Notes: generated by a model from the sequence alone, not told the origin. DNA of 64,000 bases from Raffaelea ambrosiae (GCA_002778195.1 PCDI01000004.1:692074-756073); one strand, 5' to 3'; positions 11,737 to 24,225 are shown, counted from the stretch's first letter. Numbers and translations are program-made.

Positions 11737-14700
11737 ATGGCGCCCGCAACGCGGGACACGCCCTTCCGCTCGGCGGCTATGAGCATGGTCCAGCTCTACA
11801 TTTCCAACGAAATCGGCCGCGAAGTCGTCAATGCCCTGGGCGAGGTGGGCCTCGTGCAGTTCCGCGATGTATGTTTGGACTCCCCTCTGGATGCGTGGCT
11901 TTGATGGCAGATGCTACGGGTGATCCCAAGCATCAATGGCCGGTGTTGATGGTTGCATAGCCCCTTGGGAATGGTCTTCTAGCTTCAAACGCTGGTGCCT
12001 GATGATTTGTTTCGCGGGTGGCCCTATGCTCCTCCCTCCAGCTATTGATACTTGAGGGCTCTGTTTGGCTCTGGAATGAGCTATGTACTGACAACAACAA
12101 ACACAGCTGAACGGCGATGTTAGCGCTTTCCAGCGCGCGTTCACCCAGGAGATCCGACGCCTCGACAACGTGGAGCGTCAGCTTCGTACGTGCAACCCCC
12201 CCTTTTTTGGCACCCTCAAGGCGAAGCCAACACGGTGGCTTTACCAGATGGCAGCCAATGCTAACGGTGCCCAGGCTACTTTGCTGCCCAGATGGAAAAG
12301 GCCGGCGTCCCCCTCCGCAAGCTGGACCTCGACGTGGAGTCCCTGGCAGCTCCGAGCACGGCCGAGATCGACGAGCTGACTGAGCGCTGCCAGAGCCTCG
12401 AGCACCGCATCTTCCAGCTGAACGACAGCTACGAGACGCTCAAGAAGCGCGAGGTCGAGCTTACCGAGTGGCGGTGGGTCCTCCGCGAAGCTGGCGGTTT
12501 CTTCGACCGCGCCCACGGCAGCGTCGAGGAGATCCGGGCCTCGACCGACGGCGGCCCGGGCGATGTGGACGACGATGCCCCCCTCCTGAACGACGTCGAG
12601 CAGCAACAGTCGCGCGACCAGCCGGCGTCCTTCTCGGTCATGAACATTGGCTTTGTGGCTGGCGTGATCCCGCGCGAGCGCGTCGGTGCGTTTGAGCGGA
12701 TTCTGTGGCGCACGCTGCGTGGCAACCTGTACATGAACCAGTCCGAGATTGCCGAGCAACTGGTCGACCCCACGACGAACGAGGCGGTGCACAAGAACGT
12801 GTTTGTGATCTTTGCGCACGGCGCTGAGATCCTGGCCAAGATCCGCAAGATCTCCGAGTCCATGGGCGCCGAGGTGTACAGCGTGGACGAGAACAGCGAC
12901 CTGCGCCGCGACCAGATCCACGAGGTCAACGATCGCCTCAGAGACGTGCAGAACGTGCTGCAGAACACGCAGACCACCCTGGACGCCGAGCTGGAGCAGA
13001 TTGCGCGCTCGCTGTCGGCCTGGATGGTGCTGATCAGCAAGGAGAAGGCCGTCTACGACACGCTCAACCTGTTCTCGTACGACCGCGCCCGCCGCACGCT
13101 CATTGCCGAGGGCTGGTGCCCGACGCACGACCTGCCGCTGATCCGCACGACGCTGCAGGACGTGACCAACCGCGCCGGCCTGGCCGTGCCGTCGATCATC
13201 AACGAGATCAAGACCAACAAGACGCCGCCGACGTACCTCAAGACGAACAAGTTCACGGAGGCGTTCCAGACGATTGTCAACGCCTACGGCACGGCCACGT
13301 ACCAGGAAGTCAACCCTGCGCTGCCGGTCATCGTCACGTTCCCTTTCCTGTTCGCCGTCATGTTTGGCGACTTCGGCCACGCGACGATCATGCTGTCGGC
13401 TGCGCTGGCCATGATCTACTGGGAGAAGCCGCTCAAGAAGGTGACGTTTGAGCTGTTTGCCATGGTGTACTACGGCCGCTACATTGCTCTGGTGATGGCG
13501 ACGTTCTCTGTGTTCACGGGTCTGATCTACAACGATGTGTTCTCCAAGTCGATGACGCTCTTCCCCAGCGCCTGGGAGTGGGATGTGCCGCCCAACTTTA
13601 CGGACGGCATGACCGTGATGGCCAAGCTCAAGGGCGACTACCGCTACCCCTTCGGCCTGGACTGGATGTGGCACAGCACGGAGAACGACCTGCTCTTTAG
13701 CAACAGCTACAAGATGAAGATGAGCATCATCCTGGGCTGGGCGCACATGACCTACTCGCTGTGCTTCGCATACGTGAACGCGCGCCACTTCAAGAAGCCC
13801 ATTGACATCTTTGGCAACTTCTTGCCCGGTATGATCTTCTTCCAGGCCATCTTTGGCTACCTGGTGGTCTGCATCATCTACAAGTGGTCCGTCGACTGGT
13901 TCGCCATCGGACAGCAGCCCCCTGGTCTGCTGAACATGCTCATCTACATGTTCCTGCAGCCCGGCACGCTCGACATCCGGTTGTACAAGGGCCAGGAGCA
14001 CGTGCAGGTGATCCTGCTGCTGCTGGCATTTATGCAGGTGCCCATCCTGCTGTTCCTCAAGCCGCTGTACCTGCGCTGGGAGCACAACAAGGCCCGCGGC
14101 CGCGGCTACCAGTCCATCGGCGAGCACGCGCATGCCAGTGCCCTCGACGACGACGATGACGAGGCTCCGCACCAGGGCAACAACGGCCACGCCATTGTGG
14201 ACGGTCGGCCGAGCGTCGGCAGCGAGGCTGACGGCGAGGGCGTGGCCATGCTGGCGCAGGATCTCAACGAGGACGGCGAGCACGAGGAGTTTGAGTTTGG
14301 CGAAGTCATGATCCACCAGATCATCCACACCATTGGTAAGCTTTTTTTTTATATTGTTGTTGTTTTGAACCCTGCCCATCTTCTCAAGTATGGCTACTAA
14401 CCAAACCAAATCCACAGAATTCTGCTTGAACTGCGTGTCTCATACTGCTTCCTACCTCCGTCTGTGGGCTCTGTCGCTGGCTCATCAACAGCTCAGTGCT
14501 GTGCTTTGGTCGATGACAATGGACAACGCGCTGGCCATGACTGGCGTCTTTGGTGCCATTGCCATTGTTATCACCTTTGCCATGTTCTTCTGCCTGAGTG
14601 TCATTATCCTGATCATCATGGAGGGCGTGTCGGCCATGTTGCACTGTAAGTTTGTTGTGCTTTCGTCTACGAAACAGTTTTCAGTTCAACCCAAGCTAAC

Positions 14701-14841
14701 TTTGCTTTTTCACTAGCTCTCCGTCTTGCCTGGGTCGAGTCTTTCTCCAAGTTTGCCGAGTTTGCCGGCTGGCCATTCCAGCCGTTCTCATTCAAGCAGC
14801 AGCTGGAGGAGTCAGAAGAGCTGCGCGAGTTCTTGGGATAG
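11737..14841 (+). CDS. vph1: V-type proton ATPase subunit a (Vph1-like)
   Basis: Five exons (11737-11868, 12107-12185, 12275-14335, 14418-14645, 14717-14841) encode 874 residues, the normal size. Subunit a is the large membrane subunit of the Vo sector; with the c-ring it forms the two proton half-channels that acidify vacuoles and Golgi. The first exons give the family N-terminus (V-Q-L-Y-I-S-N-E-I-G-R, L-V-Q-F-R-D-L-N, R-R-L-D-N-V-E-R-Q-L-R-Y-F). The soluble N-terminal half is followed by hydrophobic membrane segments from about residue 395, including P-F-L-F-A-V-M-F-G-D-F-G-H. Exon 4 carries S-H-T-A-S-Y-L-R-L-W-A-L-S-L-A-H, which contains the arginine essential for proton transport. The acidic insert before the fourth exon (D-D-D-D-D-E region) is typical of the family. 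Intron 2 is set by the conserved R-Y-F junction. Confidence 0.95.
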
Positions 14842-15229
14842 ATTTATTTTCATTTGTTAGGGCATGGGGGTGGAACGGGGGGTCGGGATGTCCGCGGCGT
14901 GCATTTTCATGGAGGAGAGAAAGGGGGGCAGAGTTCGAGGCATACTATTGTCATCTTGGTGACATCAAATTTTTCTGGGTTTAGTTTCTAGTTTCTGTAT
15001 CTGTAGGGTTGGCCCCTCGTCCCCCTTTGTTCTTGCCCTGTGTGTAGTAATAGTAGACAAATCATAGTTGTGATGTTCTTTTGTTTCATATATTTTGGCA
15101 TAGAACGAATCAAACACGGTCTGCATTAAGACCAGTGCTTCTAAGAAGATGTTCTAGCTGTGTGAATGTGGATGTGGGTGTGGGTGTGGTATAAATTTCA
15201 GGAGTATCCTAGGCGAGAGAACTGTATGG

Positions 15230-15665
15230 GGCAGACTAGAAGATAAAAAGTATGACAGAGACAGGAGCCGAGAAAAGGACATACACTGAAGAGATTAGAA
15301 GACCACCCCCCGTTCCACTCGCTCTCGAGGAAGCGCTCGAGCTCGGCGAACGCCTGCGAGATGACGGCGGCAGGGAGGGGGTAGTTTCGTGTACAGCTGC
15401 ACCCTGCAAGAATACAGGCCGAAGCCAAACATGCCCTCAGCTACTCGGCGGATGCTGTTGCGTGCGAAGGCGGCCGCCAAAATCGACGTTACTCTACTAC
15501 TATGTAAAAAGCCTCGTCCACTGTATCTTTTGAAATCACCGGGTATAAGGATCTGATACTCCATCCCTAGCTCAAATACCAGCTCCCCTTTACACCCTGT
15601 GTCCTCCAATGGGAACAGCTGGCCGGTCTTTGCGTGGCAATACCGTCTGGCCATACTTACATAGT
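15230..15665 (-). pseudogene. possible decayed gene remnant, unidentified
   Basis: Reading the minus strand, two stretches look like protein-coding sequence but lie in different frames. One begins M-A-R-R-Y-C-H-A-K-T-G at about 15651. The other contains P-A-A-V-I-S-Q-A-F-A-E-L-E-R-F-L-E-S-E-W, with helix-like periodicity and GC-ending codons, at about 15310-15385. Stop codons separate pieces within the second frame. I do not recognise the family. It could also be chance open sequence. Confidence 0.3.
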
Positions 15666-17286
15666 AACACAACCGCATCCGACCTTTTTGTGCGAGATGA
15701 CACGGAGTGTCATGACTGATGGTGAACTTTTTTTCCCCGTAGTTTCTGGTCTTTAACTATACAGCTCAAATGCACAAATGGACACGAATGACCACGAGCG
15801 GCAAAGTGTTTAGACAGAGGATTACGCCGTTTTGTAACTGAAAGGTCTTTTCTTTTTTTTTTCTTGGTGCGACTTTTAGTGAGCTTCTTGTGACCTGCAC
15901 GACGTTTGTTTAACTTACACGGGGATCTCTGGCTCGCAGCCTTGCACGCTGTTAGCTTGACGTCTCATATTAGTACACACACCGTGCACACTTGTTCACA
16001 TTGGTAACTATTTTAAACTTTTAACGGCCAGCAGCGAATGTCAAACCCAGCTTTCGGCTGCGGGTGTACATTTTTTTACGACGCTGCTACGATGTTTATG
16101 ATCTCAGACTACGATAGACAGCATTTTTCCAAAGGAAAAAAAATCTTTTCGGCAGAATTACGAAAGGGCGGGGTTTCGAAATCCCGGCAGTCTCTTCACA
16201 AGAGAAGTTGTTGGTGATCGGCTGGGTGGCTTTGGAGCGAATTCTGTACGAAAGCAATAAATGAGTAAGTACTATGTAAGTGACTATGTAACTAGGAAAG
16301 GCGGTCCACAATGAGTTGTCCAAAAAGAGGATTGCACAAAAACGCTAAAGAGCAGAAAATTAAAGCCGGTGCTGGCGACTACCGTAGTAAGGTCCCTTTT
16401 CGACTCGCTCGAACCTTCGAGCTCGTTTTTGCCTCGTTTTCGGCCCCATTAAAAGGGTAGTAGCTCGTATCATTTTGTTTGAGAGCCGCATCATATTCGC
16501 TGCATGCCGTCATAGTTCAGGGGCTGTCCATGTGGTGGCAATCTTGACAGGTATTGGCAGAATGGCAAGAATGCGATTTGGTTGCTGTGGGAGTGGATTG
16601 GCTTGCAGGCATTCTACAGACTCAAGACCGTAAGACGAGGAGGCAAGAAGACGGGAGCTGCATCATGTGAGTGCGAGTAGACTGCATAGTTTGCAATCAC
16701 AATTTCCCTCTCGGGGCTGCCAGCGGTCGCGCCTTCCCGAATGCCTTGGCTGTTGTGCCTGGTCTTCATGCTGTGCCTGACCTGTGATGCAATACGGCCG
16801 TCCCAGCCTGTTAGCTCCCCTGAGCCACACGCTCAGCTCGGCATACTCCTGTTCAGCCCCACCACTCTATTGCTCCCCTGGCCAACCAGCCCAAAAGGCT
16901 GAGACCCGCCCCACTACTGTGCGTATTATTAGAAGGATGAGGGGCAGAGCGTGGCTAAGGATTAAAAGAGAAAAAAAAAGAAAGAAAAAAGGGCTAAAAA
17001 ATAGAGAGTTGGGTAGCTTCAGTTGGATCTGCGGCCACTTTGTACGAGTATGCTCAGTCCCTCGACGACAACCCACCCCCCTGCTGCCCCTGCGGTTCCT
17101 CGGTGGCCCCTCCCCCTTACCACCTATATTTGGCAGCCGATGATGATGTGAGAGGACCCATTCTTCCTCGTTTCTGGGGCTGTCTCTCTCAAGTTTTTCC
17201 TGTTTTTACCCCATTTGCGTACTATTTATGAAGACAGCAAGGTCTGGATACGACTTTGGGAATACGAATTAGCAAACGCGAGCCAG

Positions 17287-17431
17287 GTGAGTTTTCATGC
17301 CTTTTGACAGTGGCCCATTCGGTGTTTTCCTCTTTATTGATTGCTTTGCCTCTTTTTCAAACTTTTGTTTCCGTTTTTTTGCGTTCTCCTGCTTTTGGCC
17401 CTAACAATTATCTCTTTATCGCCATCTCTAG
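17287..17431 (+). other. likely 5'-UTR intron of the UAP gene
   Basis: CAG is followed by GTGAGT at 17287; a CTAAC branch-like element lies at 17401 and a CTCTAG acceptor ends at 17431, about 100 bases before the ATG at 17536. The spacing fits introns elsewhere in this window. No coding sequence is affected. Only RNA data would confirm it. Confidence 0.55.
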
Positions 17432-17498
17432 AGACGTCATCGTCCTCGAAATCTTTTCCTCGAAATCTTCCCATCCACACGAAAACATCAACACAAGC

Positions 17499-17504
<6 letters not shown>

Positions 17505-17529
<25 letters not shown>
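17505..17529 (+). repeat. (CA)n microsatellite next to the UAP start codon
   Basis: Twelve and a half CA units on the coding strand end six bases before the ATG at 17536, so the tract lies in the mRNA leader directly in front of the start codon. Confidence 0.9.
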
Positions 17530-17535
17530 GCAACG

Positions 17536-19023
17536 ATGTCTTCCTCCTCTACGCCCGACGTCGCCGAGCTCAAGGCCAAGTACACCGCTGCTGGCCAGGA
17601 GCAGGTGTTTACGTTCTACGACCAATTGGCCGCTGCCGATCAGACCAAGCTTGTCCAGCAGCTGGCTCTCTTCGACCCTGAGCGCATCAACGAGCTCGCC
17701 GACACCGCCCTCCACCCCAAGCCCACCGACCCGTCTGCCGGCCCCGCCGTGCTCGAGCCGCTACCCGAGTCCGCATTGGCCAGTATCCTCGACTCCGCGC
17801 CGTCCGACATTGCCGCCTGGAACGATGCCGGCCTCGGCCTGATTGCACAGAACAAGGTGGCCGTTGTGCTGCTGGCCGGCGGCCAGGGCACGCGGCTGGG
17901 CAGCTCGGCGCCCAAGGGCTGCTACGACATTGGCCTGCCGAGCGGCAAGTCGCTCTTCCAGATCCAGGCGGAGCGCATCGTCAAGATCCAGGAGCTGGCC
18001 GAGGCGGCCAAGGCCCAGGTCACGGACCCGAAGGTGGTGGTGCCGTGGTACATTATGACCAGCGGACCGACCCGCGGGCCGACCGAGGCCTTCTTTGCCC
18101 AGAACAAGTACTTTGGCCTGTCGCCCGACAACATCTTCTTCTTTGAGCAGGGCGTGCTGCCGTGCATCTCCAACGAGGGCAAGATCTTGCTGGAGGCTCC
18201 TGGCCGCGTTGCCGTGGCGCCCGACGGCAACGGCGGCATCTACCCGGCGCTCATCGCGTCGGGCGTGCTGGCCGACCTGCAGAAGCGCGGCATCGAGCAC
18301 ATCCACGCGTACTGCGTCGACAACTGCCTCGTCAAGGTCGCCGACCCGGTCTTCATTGGCTTTGCCGCCAGCAAGGACGTCGACATCGCCACCAAGGTGG
18401 TGCGCAAGCGCAACGCCACCGAGTCGGTCGGCCTGATCCTGCTCAAGAACGGCAAGCCCGACGTGGTCGAGTACAGCGAGATCGACCAGGCCACCGCCGA
18501 GGCGCAGGACCCCAAGCAACCGGGCGTGCTCAAGTTCCGCGCCGCCAACATTGTCAACCACTACTACAGCCTGCGCTTCCTCGAGACGGTGCCGCAGTGG
18601 GCGCGCCAGATGCCGCACCACGTGGCGCGCAAGAAGATCCCCTATGCCGACCTGACGTCGGGCGCGACGGTGAAGCCCGAGAAGCCCAACGGCATCAAGC
18701 TCGAGCAGTTTGTCTTTGACGTGTTCCCGCGGCTGCCGCTCAGCAAGTTTGCCAGCTTCGAGGTGCGCCGCGAGGACGAGTTCAGCCCGCTCAAGAACGC
18801 GAGCGGCACCGGCGAGGACGACCCGGAGACGAGCCGGCGGGACATTATGCTGCAGGGCCGGCGGTGGGTGGAGGCGGTGGGTGCCCAGGTGACGGTCAGC
18901 GAGGACGCGAGCGGCAACCCGGCCAACGTGGGCATTGAGGTGTCGCCGCTGGCGAGCTACGGCGGCGAGGGGCTGGACAAGTACAAGGGCCAGCCCGTGG
19001 CGGCGCCGGCGCTGCTAGAGTAG
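17536..19023 (+). CDS. uap1: UDP-N-acetylglucosamine pyrophosphorylase
   Basis: A single coding exon of 495 residues, the usual family length. The enzyme makes UDP-N-acetylglucosamine from UTP and GlcNAc-1-phosphate, the precursor for chitin, N-glycans and GPI anchors; it is cytosolic and essential in fungi. The nucleotide-binding loop L-A-G-G-Q-G-T-R-L-G (about residues 115-125) is followed by P-K-G-C-Y-D-I-G-L-P-S, and further on P-W-Y-I-M-T-S-G-P-T and P-D-G-N-G-G-I-Y contact the uridine and sugar. A later N-I-V-N-H-Y segment, K-x-P-Y and the lysine-rich K-P-E-K-P-N-G-I-K-L-E-Q-F also match. The start follows a CA tract and is the first ATG in good context; a probable intron lies in the leader. 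The yeast orthologue is QRI1. Confidence 0.95.
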   Translation: MSSSSTPDVAELKAKYTAAGQEQVFTFYDQLAAADQTKLVQQLALFDPERINELADTALHPKPTDPSAGPAVLEPLPESALASILDSAPSDIAAWNDAGLGLIAQNKVAVVLLAGGQGTRLGSSAPKGCYDIGLPSGKSLFQIQAERIVKIQELAEAAKAQVTDPKVVVPWYIMTSGPTRGPTEAFFAQNKYFGLSPDNIFFFEQGVLPCISNEGKILLEAPGRVAVAPDGNGGIYPALIASGVLADLQKRGIEHIHAYCVDNCLVKVADPVFIGFAASKDVDIATKVVRKRNATESVGLILLKNGKPDVVEYSEIDQATAEAQDPKQPGVLKFRAANIVNHYYSLRFLETVPQWARQMPHHVARKKIPYADLTSGATVKPEKPNGIKLEQFVFDVFPRLPLSKFASFEVRREDEFSPLKNASGTGEDDPETSRRDIMLQGRRWVEAVGAQVTVSEDASGNPANVGIEVSPLASYGGEGLDKYKGQPVAAPALLE

Positions 19024-19683
19024 GATGCGTTTGCTGGAGAGGAGGAGGTTGGTCGGAGAAGGAGCATGTATCAATGTAGTTCATAGCCAAAAAAAAGAAA
19101 AAAAGGTCACCGGGACCAAGGGAGTGATTTGGGGAAGCAATTTTTGTTTTGAGGAAAACTTTAAGGGCACGGATAAGGGATCGTTGTTTTTTTTTTCATT
19201 TTTTTTCAATTTTTTTTTTTCATTTTTTCATTCAAGCTCACTCTCATGGAGTTAAGAGCACATACATACACAAAATAATAAGGAAGCCTTTTTTGTCTAA
19301 AATAGCAAGAACACACAAGCCAGCCATCCCGAACATAAACGAAACAGGGCACAACGAAACAAAAAGATCCGAGTACGGGGGATCGCCCAAAATATCAAAG
19401 CCCGTACCAACAAAAAAAAAAAGAAAAAAAACGAGTAAAAGCACATGGTCTATGGGAAGCCAAACCTGTCCCTCCGAAAAAAAATGCAGTGTAAGAAGTC
19501 TCTCATACTATGTGAGAGTCCCGAGAATCGTCTTGAACCCATGCCAAGACTTTTTTTTTTGTCTTTCCGTGTTCCTCTGCCCATTCTTGCTTGGTATCGT
19601 GTCCTTCCTGTCGTTGCAGTATTATACCCAGTCTATCGTATCCCTCTCTTCTTTCCGCCATCTATTTCGGCCCCCCCCCCCCC
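19024..19683. other. intergenic between convergent UAP and sym1 genes
   Basis: The 3' flanks of two convergent genes. Contains poly-T blocks at 19188-19230, A-rich stretches at 19412-19432 and a C run at about 19670-19684 touching the sym1 stop codon. No gene is visible. Confidence 0.6.
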
Positions 19684-20295
19684 CTACTTGGAGCTGTTCA
19701 GGTAGCTCAGGAACGAGTTCCACCCCAACGACACAATGTTGACAAACAGCACGCGGTGCTCCAGGGGCACGACGGAGAAGTTGACCATCTGGGCGGCCGG
19801 CCACAGGGCGTAGTTGGCCACCAGCGCGCTCTTGTAGTTCTTGTCCAGCTTCTCCTTGATGCTGCCGCCCTCCATGGCGGCCATGCTGCCGAGGAAGATG
19901 CCGATGAACACGGGCGCAAAGATGAGCTGGTCGCAGGCCACGCGGGCCAGCATGGTCTTGCGCGGCGCGTTGGCAAAGTTGACGTTCTTGGCCAGGAACT
20001 GGTACCAGGTGGTGGCGCAGGGGCCAAAGACGGAGCCGCCGTACAGGGCCATGCGGGCGGTGCGGGCGACGTCGTGGTCTTTCAGGCCCTTGCGCTCGAC
20101 GAGCTGCTGGGCGGTGATGTCGCCCGTGCCAAAGAGGATGGCGGTGGTGATGCTCTGGGTGAGGAGGGGGCGCGCCGCGAGGCGGGCCTGGTACCTAGAT
20201 CAAGAGAAAAAAAAAAAGAGAGAAATGTTAGAGAATGGTCGCGTTTCATTCATCCCTTCCACAACAAGTGTGTGAACGTACCACGCAATCGGCAT
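19684..20295 (-). CDS. sym1: Mpv17/PMP22-family inner mitochondrial membrane protein (Sym1-like)
   Basis: Two exons on the minus strand: 20295-20282 and 20194-19684, totalling 174 residues. The first coding exon is only 14 bases (M-P-I-A-W-); the intron interrupts the Trp codon and its removal restores W-Y-Q-A-R-L, the usual start of this family. Four membrane segments follow. Family signatures include G-D-x-x-A-Q, the G-P-x-x-x-x-W-Y region, D-Q-L-x-x-x-P and, near the end, W-x-x-x-Q-x-x-N-F-x-x-V-P-x-x-x-R and W-N-x-x-L-S. Sym1/Mpv17 forms a channel-like protein of the mitochondrial inner membrane needed under heat or metabolic stress. Peroxisomal paralogues exist, so the compartment is inferred. 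The gene is convergent with the UAP gene. Confidence 0.92.
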
Positions 20296-23200
20296 GATGA
20301 ATGGTTTGGGGGTGGGTTGGTAGAAAGTTCAAAAAGTTGATATAAAAAGCTGGTAAGAGAAAAAAAAAAAAACGTAAAAGAGAGAGAGAGAGAATGGAAG
20401 AAAAAAAGATGGAAATGGGAGGTTGATGGAATGAATTGGGGCAAAAAAAGATGGTGCGAGATCGAAGCGAGATCGAAAAGAAAAAGAAAAAAAAAACGAA
20501 GGACACGAGTCGAATTGGAGGTCGAACGACCAGGAGATGGGGTACAGTACAGGCGATAAGATGAGGGGAGAGGAGGATGGGGAAGCTGGCTCGGGGGTGG
20601 ATGAGACGACGACGACGGAGGAGGGGAGAGATGTGCCCGGTGACGAAAGGAGAAATCCGATGCGGGTTTGCGCCCAGCTATGTGTGCCCAGCTCCTGCGT
20701 TGGTCCTTTCTGGCTTACAATCGCGTTTCGTGCGTGTGTCCTCTTTTCCCTCTTTTCTTTTTTTTTCTCTTTTCTCTCTCTCTTTTTTTTTTCCTCTTTA
20801 AAACTGTTCTAGTAGTTCTTACGCCCCGAAGTCTTGTTTTGATTGTTGCTCTTGCAAAAGGGGAAAAAAGAATTGCCCAGCTTTGTTAAGCTTGCCCGCC
20901 GATCGCTGCTCACGATAATGATTAAAAAAGGCCCCAGAAGCTGAGAAATCCGATTTTTGGCTCTTGTTGGGAAGGGTGTTGTTTGTTGCTTTTGTGCGGT
21001 GCCTCTTTTTCCCCTTCCCTCTTTTTTTCTTTAAATTACAAATTCTCTGGCATGTCGCACAGGGCTCCGTCTTCTTGGTCACAAGACAATAAAAAAATGG
21101 AGGAAAGCAACAACAAAAAAAGGAGACGGTGGTCGATTGATCCAGCCAGTCTTTCATCGAAATCTTTTTTTTTTTCTCTCTCTCCTCTTTTTTTCGCATC
21201 TCCACCAGGGCACCCTTTTTCAATATCAAGACAGATAAAAAAGGATATAAAAAAAAACCCTTTTTTATCTAGTTTTGATAGCTTAGCTGTGTGCCTAGAT
21301 TAGCGGCATCCGGGCCAGCCAGGCCGTTCTAGCGGTGAACAGACATCCTAGCTCTTAGCAAGCACTGGACTGCACAGCATAGCTTGCGATTTCATGGACA
21401 AATCAAAAAGAGAAAAGAAAGAAAACCCTCCCCCCCCCGGAAACTTACTGGTCAGCTGTGCCATGTTCCTGTCTCAGACTCTTTGCTGCCCACTCGTATT
21501 TTTCATACCGCCAATTCGTGTCTGGCTGGCTGGCCGTGGCGTTCTTTCCCTCTTTTTTTAGGTCGTTGCTTCCCTCTTTTTTTTCTCTTTCATGTCCCCT
21601 GTGCTGTCCCACGTGGGGGGTTTGTGCATGGGGAAATTATGGGGAAGGAAGCACCTGAGAACCTGAGCCACCTGGACACGCCGAGAGCTCTTCTGCCGTC
21701 CCGCCAATAATGAGACACTTGACTTGCACAAAGTCGGTGGGGTTGGCCCTGGGACCTAGCTAATACCTACGGTAGTCACCTGTGGCCGGCCAGCTTAGCT
21801 AGCCAGTCGGACGCTACTCCGCAAACCAGAGCTTCTGGAACTTGGGGAGGTGTAATACCATGTACGTTGCTGTCCGCCAATTGTCAAATTGGCAATTTCA
21901 GAGAGGAGGGGGGACTGCCCAACTTACACCGCATCCGCCGCTCAGCGGACTTGCCCTTTTTTTCTGCCGCTCCGACAGAGCTCCGAGACGAGGGCAAGAC
22001 TTTGCGTAGCAACACTTTCTTGTGCTCAGAACCCCCCCCCCCTTTTCCCCATCTACCATATGAGTAAGTCTGCTACGGTGAACAATACCAAATGCAAGAA
22101 GAAAGAAGCCGGGCAAGTCTTCCCGCGTGCCGCCACGACTTGGCAGCGGTCATGGGCACATCATGACCATCAGGAGAGATCTGGAAGACGTTCCAAACCT
22201 CGACAAAAAGGTGCCTGGCTTTGAATCCCCCCCCCCCACGCACAAGCACCAGAGACTGGCATCCATGGGCCAGATGACCAAATCGTCGCCTCCATGGCAA
22301 GATACTATTACTATGGTATATTCATTGCATCCCAATCCATCCCACCCCCCCTTTTTTTTTCCTTGACCGCATTTTCGCCTACCGAGTTCTGGCATTTTGG
22401 GGTACCGAATGCACGTTGAGCGGGTGCGACATAACTAAGAACTAAGATGTCTCGTGCAGCTTTCACAAAGAGTAGGTCCATGCTCCCCTCGCCCTGTGCC
22501 CCACGGCCGGAGCCGGTGCCTGTTGGTCGCCCGCGGGAAGTATCCGCTGCTATGGCGCGGCCTCATAGTTGGACAGCCTTTTCGGCAACCACATCTCCAT
22601 TGAGACAGCCCTAGAGCATGCGAGCAAAAAGTGTCGAGGGGCACGGAACAGGGAAGCCTGCAGGACGGGCAACCAACCAACAGAGATTGGTCTTTGCCGC
22701 TTCGATAAACAAAGAACAAAAGAGAACGTACAGCCGACAAGAACAAAGGATGCGCTTCTTGACGAGAAGGGCTTGACGAGAGGGGGGTTGTACTTTCTTC
22801 CTGGACCGATCTTTCAAGTACAACGGCAATAGCCTCTGGTGGTCATTGGGAACAGGCCTAGAACGGCTCTCGAACCGTCTAGCTCGCATCGGCCTGCTAT
22901 TCTCTTTCTCGTGTACGCCCCCTCCATGGGCTCTCCCCACATCTCTCCTCAACCCCGTGGATAGAACTAGCTGCCCCATTCTCGCCACTCGAGGTTTAGA
23001 GTTGTCCAAGATACGAGAGTAAGCATAGCCAGCCGCAACAGGACGTTCAGACTCGCCCCCAACATGGAAAAAACTTCCCATCTGCCCACTTTCTTGCGTC
23101 TTCTTGCACCGGCCGGCTTGGCATCCGGCTCGGCAGAAAACGAAAAGGGGGTGTGCCTGTTTGGGGGGTTGGGGGGTTTTGTTTCTGTTGCATAGTACTT

Positions 23201-24225
23201 TTGAGCCTCGCCTCGCACTTTTCATGGGTAGGGTCTTTTGTGGTCTTTTGTGCAACGCCCTGTGTTTGATCACCGTCGGGGGACGTTCGCGTCTTGGTTC
23301 GTTCCCTGTGCATTGGACAGGGCTTCTCCAGTGCTGTTTTGCCAAGCACACTGCCTCCCCCCCCTCTCTCTCTCCCAGTTGCATTCCTTACCTTCTTCTG
23401 CTTCTTCGTTTTTTTCCTCTGCCCAGAAAGGATGTTCACGGGAGCGACGCCAACCGCTGGAAGAAAAGCTTGGCCTTCATACCTATGGGGAGAGGAAGAC
23501 CCTGAAATCCAAAGTGTGCAGAGCCTGGCAATCGTGAATTTCCTCCTGCCTCTTGTACTGTATGCTGGCCGACTTTCTTCTTCCTAATTGGGCAGTAAAC
23601 TCAATTATGTCAGTCTCCTCGTCGAATCAGACATCACTAAATCGGGATGACCGGGTGCGTATTGGTCTGGCCAGCTGCGTTGCCGTGTGGTAGCATTTCG
23701 CCCAAGTAGCATCAAGGCGTCAAAAGTCACCCGTTTAAGCATATTGTCTCTCGAGACTAGAGAAAGTAGCATTCGTGCCTTCTCAAATTTATACCGTAAA
23801 AAAAAGGGAGAATCCCGCTTTCTGTTTATGCCACCATGGAGATGGAACCCTGAACAAATATCCCAAAAATAGGGTACCTCCTCACAACGAGACCCAAGTG
23901 TCCTCCGCCACCACAGGTTCTTAGTTCTGGATGTATGTGTGTGTGTGTGTCCCCTTGTAGAATCCCCCCCCATCTTTCAGCTTCACCATCGCGTCCATCT
24001 CCAGCTTTCTCCTTCTGTAGATACCCACAGCAATCTGTTGCTTCAGCGAACAGGCAGTAATGAAAGAATGGCTTGCCCGCTTGCTGTAGTTATTCCTTTT
24101 TTTTTGTGTAGGCCAAAAAGCGAGATAAAAAAAAAGAGAATATAAATGACATAATAAAAAAATTTGTGAAAAGAAGAAACAAAGCAAAAAGTAAAAGAGA
24201 ACAGATGTGTCGGATGTATGTACGA
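20296..24225. other. long intergenic region between sym1 and noxA
   Basis: About 3.9 kb without a supportable gene. Many poly-A/T and poly-C/G runs occur (for example poly-C at 22027-22043 and 22228-22240, poly-T at 22350-22360). A 257-codon minus-strand frame at 22611-23384 has no domain and overlaps homopolymers. A (GT)n tract lies at about 23936-23950. The stretch 24100-24225 is the A/T-rich 3' flank of noxA. Confidence 0.5.

Larger units (their letters stand above)
14842..17535. other. intergenic region between vph1 and the UAP gene
   Basis: About 2.7 kb. It holds the vph1 3' flank, a possible gene remnant on the minus strand (15230-15665, listed separately), an AT-rich middle without recognisable genes, and the promoter and leader of the pyrophosphorylase gene from about 16700. 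No tRNA was found; a hairpin-like GGGGTTTCGAAATCCC at about 16170 does not fit a tRNA T-arm and has no partner arms. Confidence 0.5.

Noticed and set aside
12241..14415. A 724-codon open frame on the minus strand opposite vph1
   Set aside because: It is the antisense shadow of GC-biased codons in the vph1 main exon; it has no domain, is rich in His/Val/Leu repeats and ignores the splice structure of the real gene.
16160..16185. tRNA T-arm-like GGGGTTTCGAAATCCC
   Set aside because: The loop is one base too long for a T-arm and no D-arm, anticodon arm or acceptor stem can be built around it.
22611..23384. 257-codon minus-strand open frame between sym1 and noxA
   Set aside because: Composition is Arg/Gln/Pro-rich without domain or helix pattern, and it overlaps homopolymer runs; no supporting splice signals.
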